DNA of 6,478 nt from Candidatus Zixiibacteriota bacterium (GTDB lineage: Bacteria > SM23-81), in the NCBI GenBank assembly GCA_030628225.1, contig DAOVRJ010000147.1:1-6478 (forward strand). The letters are read 5' to 3'. Each line of letters opens with the position of its first letter. Within the stretch, counting starts at the first letter, position 1. Below, piece by piece: positions 5,316-6,478 of this stretch. The notes beneath the pieces were generated by a model that saw nothing but the letters and a program-made list of their open reading frames with translations, was not told the DNA's origin and did no database searches. The translations under genes and the position numbers were made by a program.

Positions 5316-6368
5316 GCCTTTCTGAACTCCCTCAACCTCAACAAGCGGACGCATGACCGTGGCCTCCTTATGACCCACCAGGCTCATGAACCTGCCGATC
5401 ATCTCGTCTTCGAGTTGAGTCCTCTCATCCTCACCCAGATCTGCACCATCCAGCCAGCCGCCGGCCATCATGTTGTGGCCTCCTGCCCGCCCCCTGCGGC
5501 CCACAAGCCGCCGGATCAGATAACCCGCCCTGGCCTTGGTGTTGGTGGTGCGAATGGACAGCACCAGCCTGTGGCCATGCCAGGCCATGCATAGAGACCA
5601 GGTGATCCGTTCCAGCCGCACCAACAGATCGGCCACCTCGGCTGCCAACTCGGGAACCTCCACTACCCCGAGCCTGCTCACAATCACGTTTTTGTAAGTG
5701 ACGGCACCCTCCAGAGAACGCCCCAGAACGTTGAAATAGGACCGCGGCAGGCTGGGCCGCTCGATACGGGCCAGGTGCTTCTTGTTGGTCAGGGGAAACA
5801 GAGACAGGTAGGCCCGGGTGTCCGCCTCCCCCGCCTCCCTGCCCAGAGCTTCGGTCTCGGAGTGGATGCCGTAGAAAAGGGCGGTGGCCAGAGGGGTGGG
5901 GATCTTACAGTCGCATCCCTGCAGATATTCGGTGAGAATAGTGGCCGCGGCCCCATACCTGGGGCGCACATCCGTCAGGGGCGCTTTGGTGGCCCGCCTC
6001 AGAGGATGATGGTCGATGACCACGGTGGCCTTGACCTCCTCCGGCAGGGAGTTATTGCCTGTTTTGGGCTGGGTGTCCACCAGGGCGATGTGCCGGTAGT
6101 TGCGCACCCGGATGCGCCACACCGGACTCAACTTGATCTTCAACAGGCGCAGCATGGCCCTGTTCTCGGCCCGGCCCACGATGCCCCCGTAGCCCACTGT
6201 GGATCTGATGCCGAATTTCTCGCCGACCAGGTGCTTCAGAGCCACGGCGCTGGCGATGGAATCGGGGTCGGGGTTATCATGGGTCAGGATCAGCAGGCGG
6301 CGGCAATTGCTCAGCACCGCCTCCAATCTAACCAGCGCCTGGGCGGTTTGCGTCTGGACGGGTTCCAT
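5307..6368 (-). CDS. DHH/DHHA1-family phosphoesterase, NrnA-like (353 aa)
   Basis: A metal-dependent phosphoesterase of the DHH superfamily, whose NrnA-like members degrade very short RNAs, pAp or cyclic-dinucleotide products in the cytoplasm; the exact substrate here is unknown. Motif I is THDNPDPDSIAS (29-40) with H30, D34 and D36. Motif II is ALVDTQP (95-101) with D98. Motif III is the name-giving VIDHHP (117-122). Motif IV is YGIHSETEALGRE (166-178), where E171 stands in the place usually held by Asp (TDT or SDT). The C-terminal DHHA1 domain has GRRGRAGGHNMMAGG (290-304), the substrate-binding GGH loop. The core is complete, and length is normal for the family. Start is placed at ATG 6368-6366 because GGGAG lies seven bases upstream; an upstream in-frame GTG (6461) would add 31 residues that include a hairpin-forming region and no recognisable domain. 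The C-terminus ends in a heptamer repeat. Confidence 0.9.
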   Translation of the reverse strand: MEPVQTQTAQALVRLEAVLSNCRRLLILTHDNPDPDSIASAVALKHLVGEKFGIRSTVGYGGIVGRAENRAMLRLLKIKLSPVWRIRVRNYRHIALVDTQPKTGNNSLPEEVKATVVIDHHPLRRATKAPLTDVRPRYGAAATILTEYLQGCDCKIPTPLATALFYGIHSETEALGREAGEADTRAYLSLFPLTNKKHLARIERPSLPRSYFNVLGRSLEGAVTYKNVIVSRLGVVEVPELAAEVADLLVRLERITWSLCMAWHGHRLVLSIRTTNTKARAGYLIRRLVGRRGRAGGHNMMAGGWLDGADLGEDERTQLEDEMIGRFMSLVGHKEATVMRPLVEVEGVQKGGS

Positions 6369-6375
6369 CTGTGAT

Positions 6376-6380
6376 CTCCC
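6376..6380 (-). promoter_or_regulatory. ribosome binding site deciding the DHH gene start
   Basis: GGGAG on the minus strand lies seven bases before the ATG at 6368. It favours this start over the upstream GTG at 6461. Confidence 0.55.
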
Positions 6381-6396
6381 GATAAAAGACAAGGGC

Positions 6397-6423
6397 AAAA
6401 ACCGGCATGACAGATCTTGCCGG
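6397..6423 (-). terminator. hairpin plus T run just before the DHH gene: terminator of the upstream gene or leader attenuator
   Basis: On the minus strand CCGGCA (6423-6418) pairs with TGCCGG (6407-6402) across a 10-base loop and is followed directly by TTTTT (6401-6397), the form of an intrinsic terminator. It ends only 28 bases before the DHH ATG and leaves almost no room for a promoter after it. It may therefore end an upstream transcript, or act as an attenuator within the DHH leader. Bases 6424-6478 beyond it hold no feature I can support. Confidence 0.45.
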
Positions 6424-6478
6424 ACAAATTTCTTCCGGGGAAGCTCCACGCCCCAGCTCACCCCGCCGAGACTAGCCC

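Noticed and set aside
5775-6374. Plus-strand 199-aa open frame opposite the DHH gene
   Set aside because: It is antisense to the intact DHH motifs I-IV, with glycine/glutamine/histidine-rich sequence typical of a shadow frame.
6369-6461. GTG start at 6461 giving a 384-aa DHH protein
   Set aside because: The extension covers the hairpin and T run and the GGGAG ribosome site, and has no recognisable domain.

Overview
The window is a run of bacterial genes, all on the minus strand. In order of transcription (high to low coordinates) they are: a DHH-family phosphoesterase (5307-6368), a 6-phosphofructokinase (3958-5052), a SatD-family protein (3176-3844), a small three-segment membrane protein (2616-3023), a full-length transketolase (462-2489), and the first 80 codons of a 1-pyrroline-5-carboxylate (glutamate semialdehyde) dehydrogenase that runs off the left edge (1-241). 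Long open frames on the plus strand are shadows of these GC-rich genes. No tRNA, rRNA, transposase, integrase or CRISPR array was seen.

Organism: start sites carry Shine-Dalgarno sequences and sigma-70-like promoters are visible, so this is a bacterium. The transketolase and DHH proteins look like versions I associate with uncultivated Desulfobacterota-, Chloroflexi- or NC10-type genomes. The phosphofructokinase is of the Gly/Lys active-site type. This is an impression from family resemblance and does not place the organism.

Layout: the housekeeping genes (transketolase, phosphofructokinase, pyrroline-carboxylate dehydrogenase) cover the non-oxidative pentose phosphate pathway, upper glycolysis and proline catabolism. 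Transketolase and the dehydrogenase each appear to have their own promoter (2552-2580 and 323-351). Between transketolase and phosphofructokinase lies an AT-richer insert (about 2500-3957) holding satD and the membrane gene. Between those two genes is an array of six 20-bp palindromic units spaced 28-29 bp apart (2997-3159), which runs into the start of the membrane gene.

The satD/membrane-protein locus is the most interesting part. The SatD protein has a GDEFQ motif and spacing that recall the palm fold of GGDEF and nucleotidyl cyclase domains, followed by a sigma-region-4-like helix-turn-helix. Its partner resembles only the C-terminal membrane half of DUF3307 proteins. A regulator or sensor coupled to a membrane effector is a reasonable hypothesis, but the function is not known from sequence. 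Two heptamer microsatellites lie between the phosphofructokinase and DHH genes; one contains the DHH stop codon.
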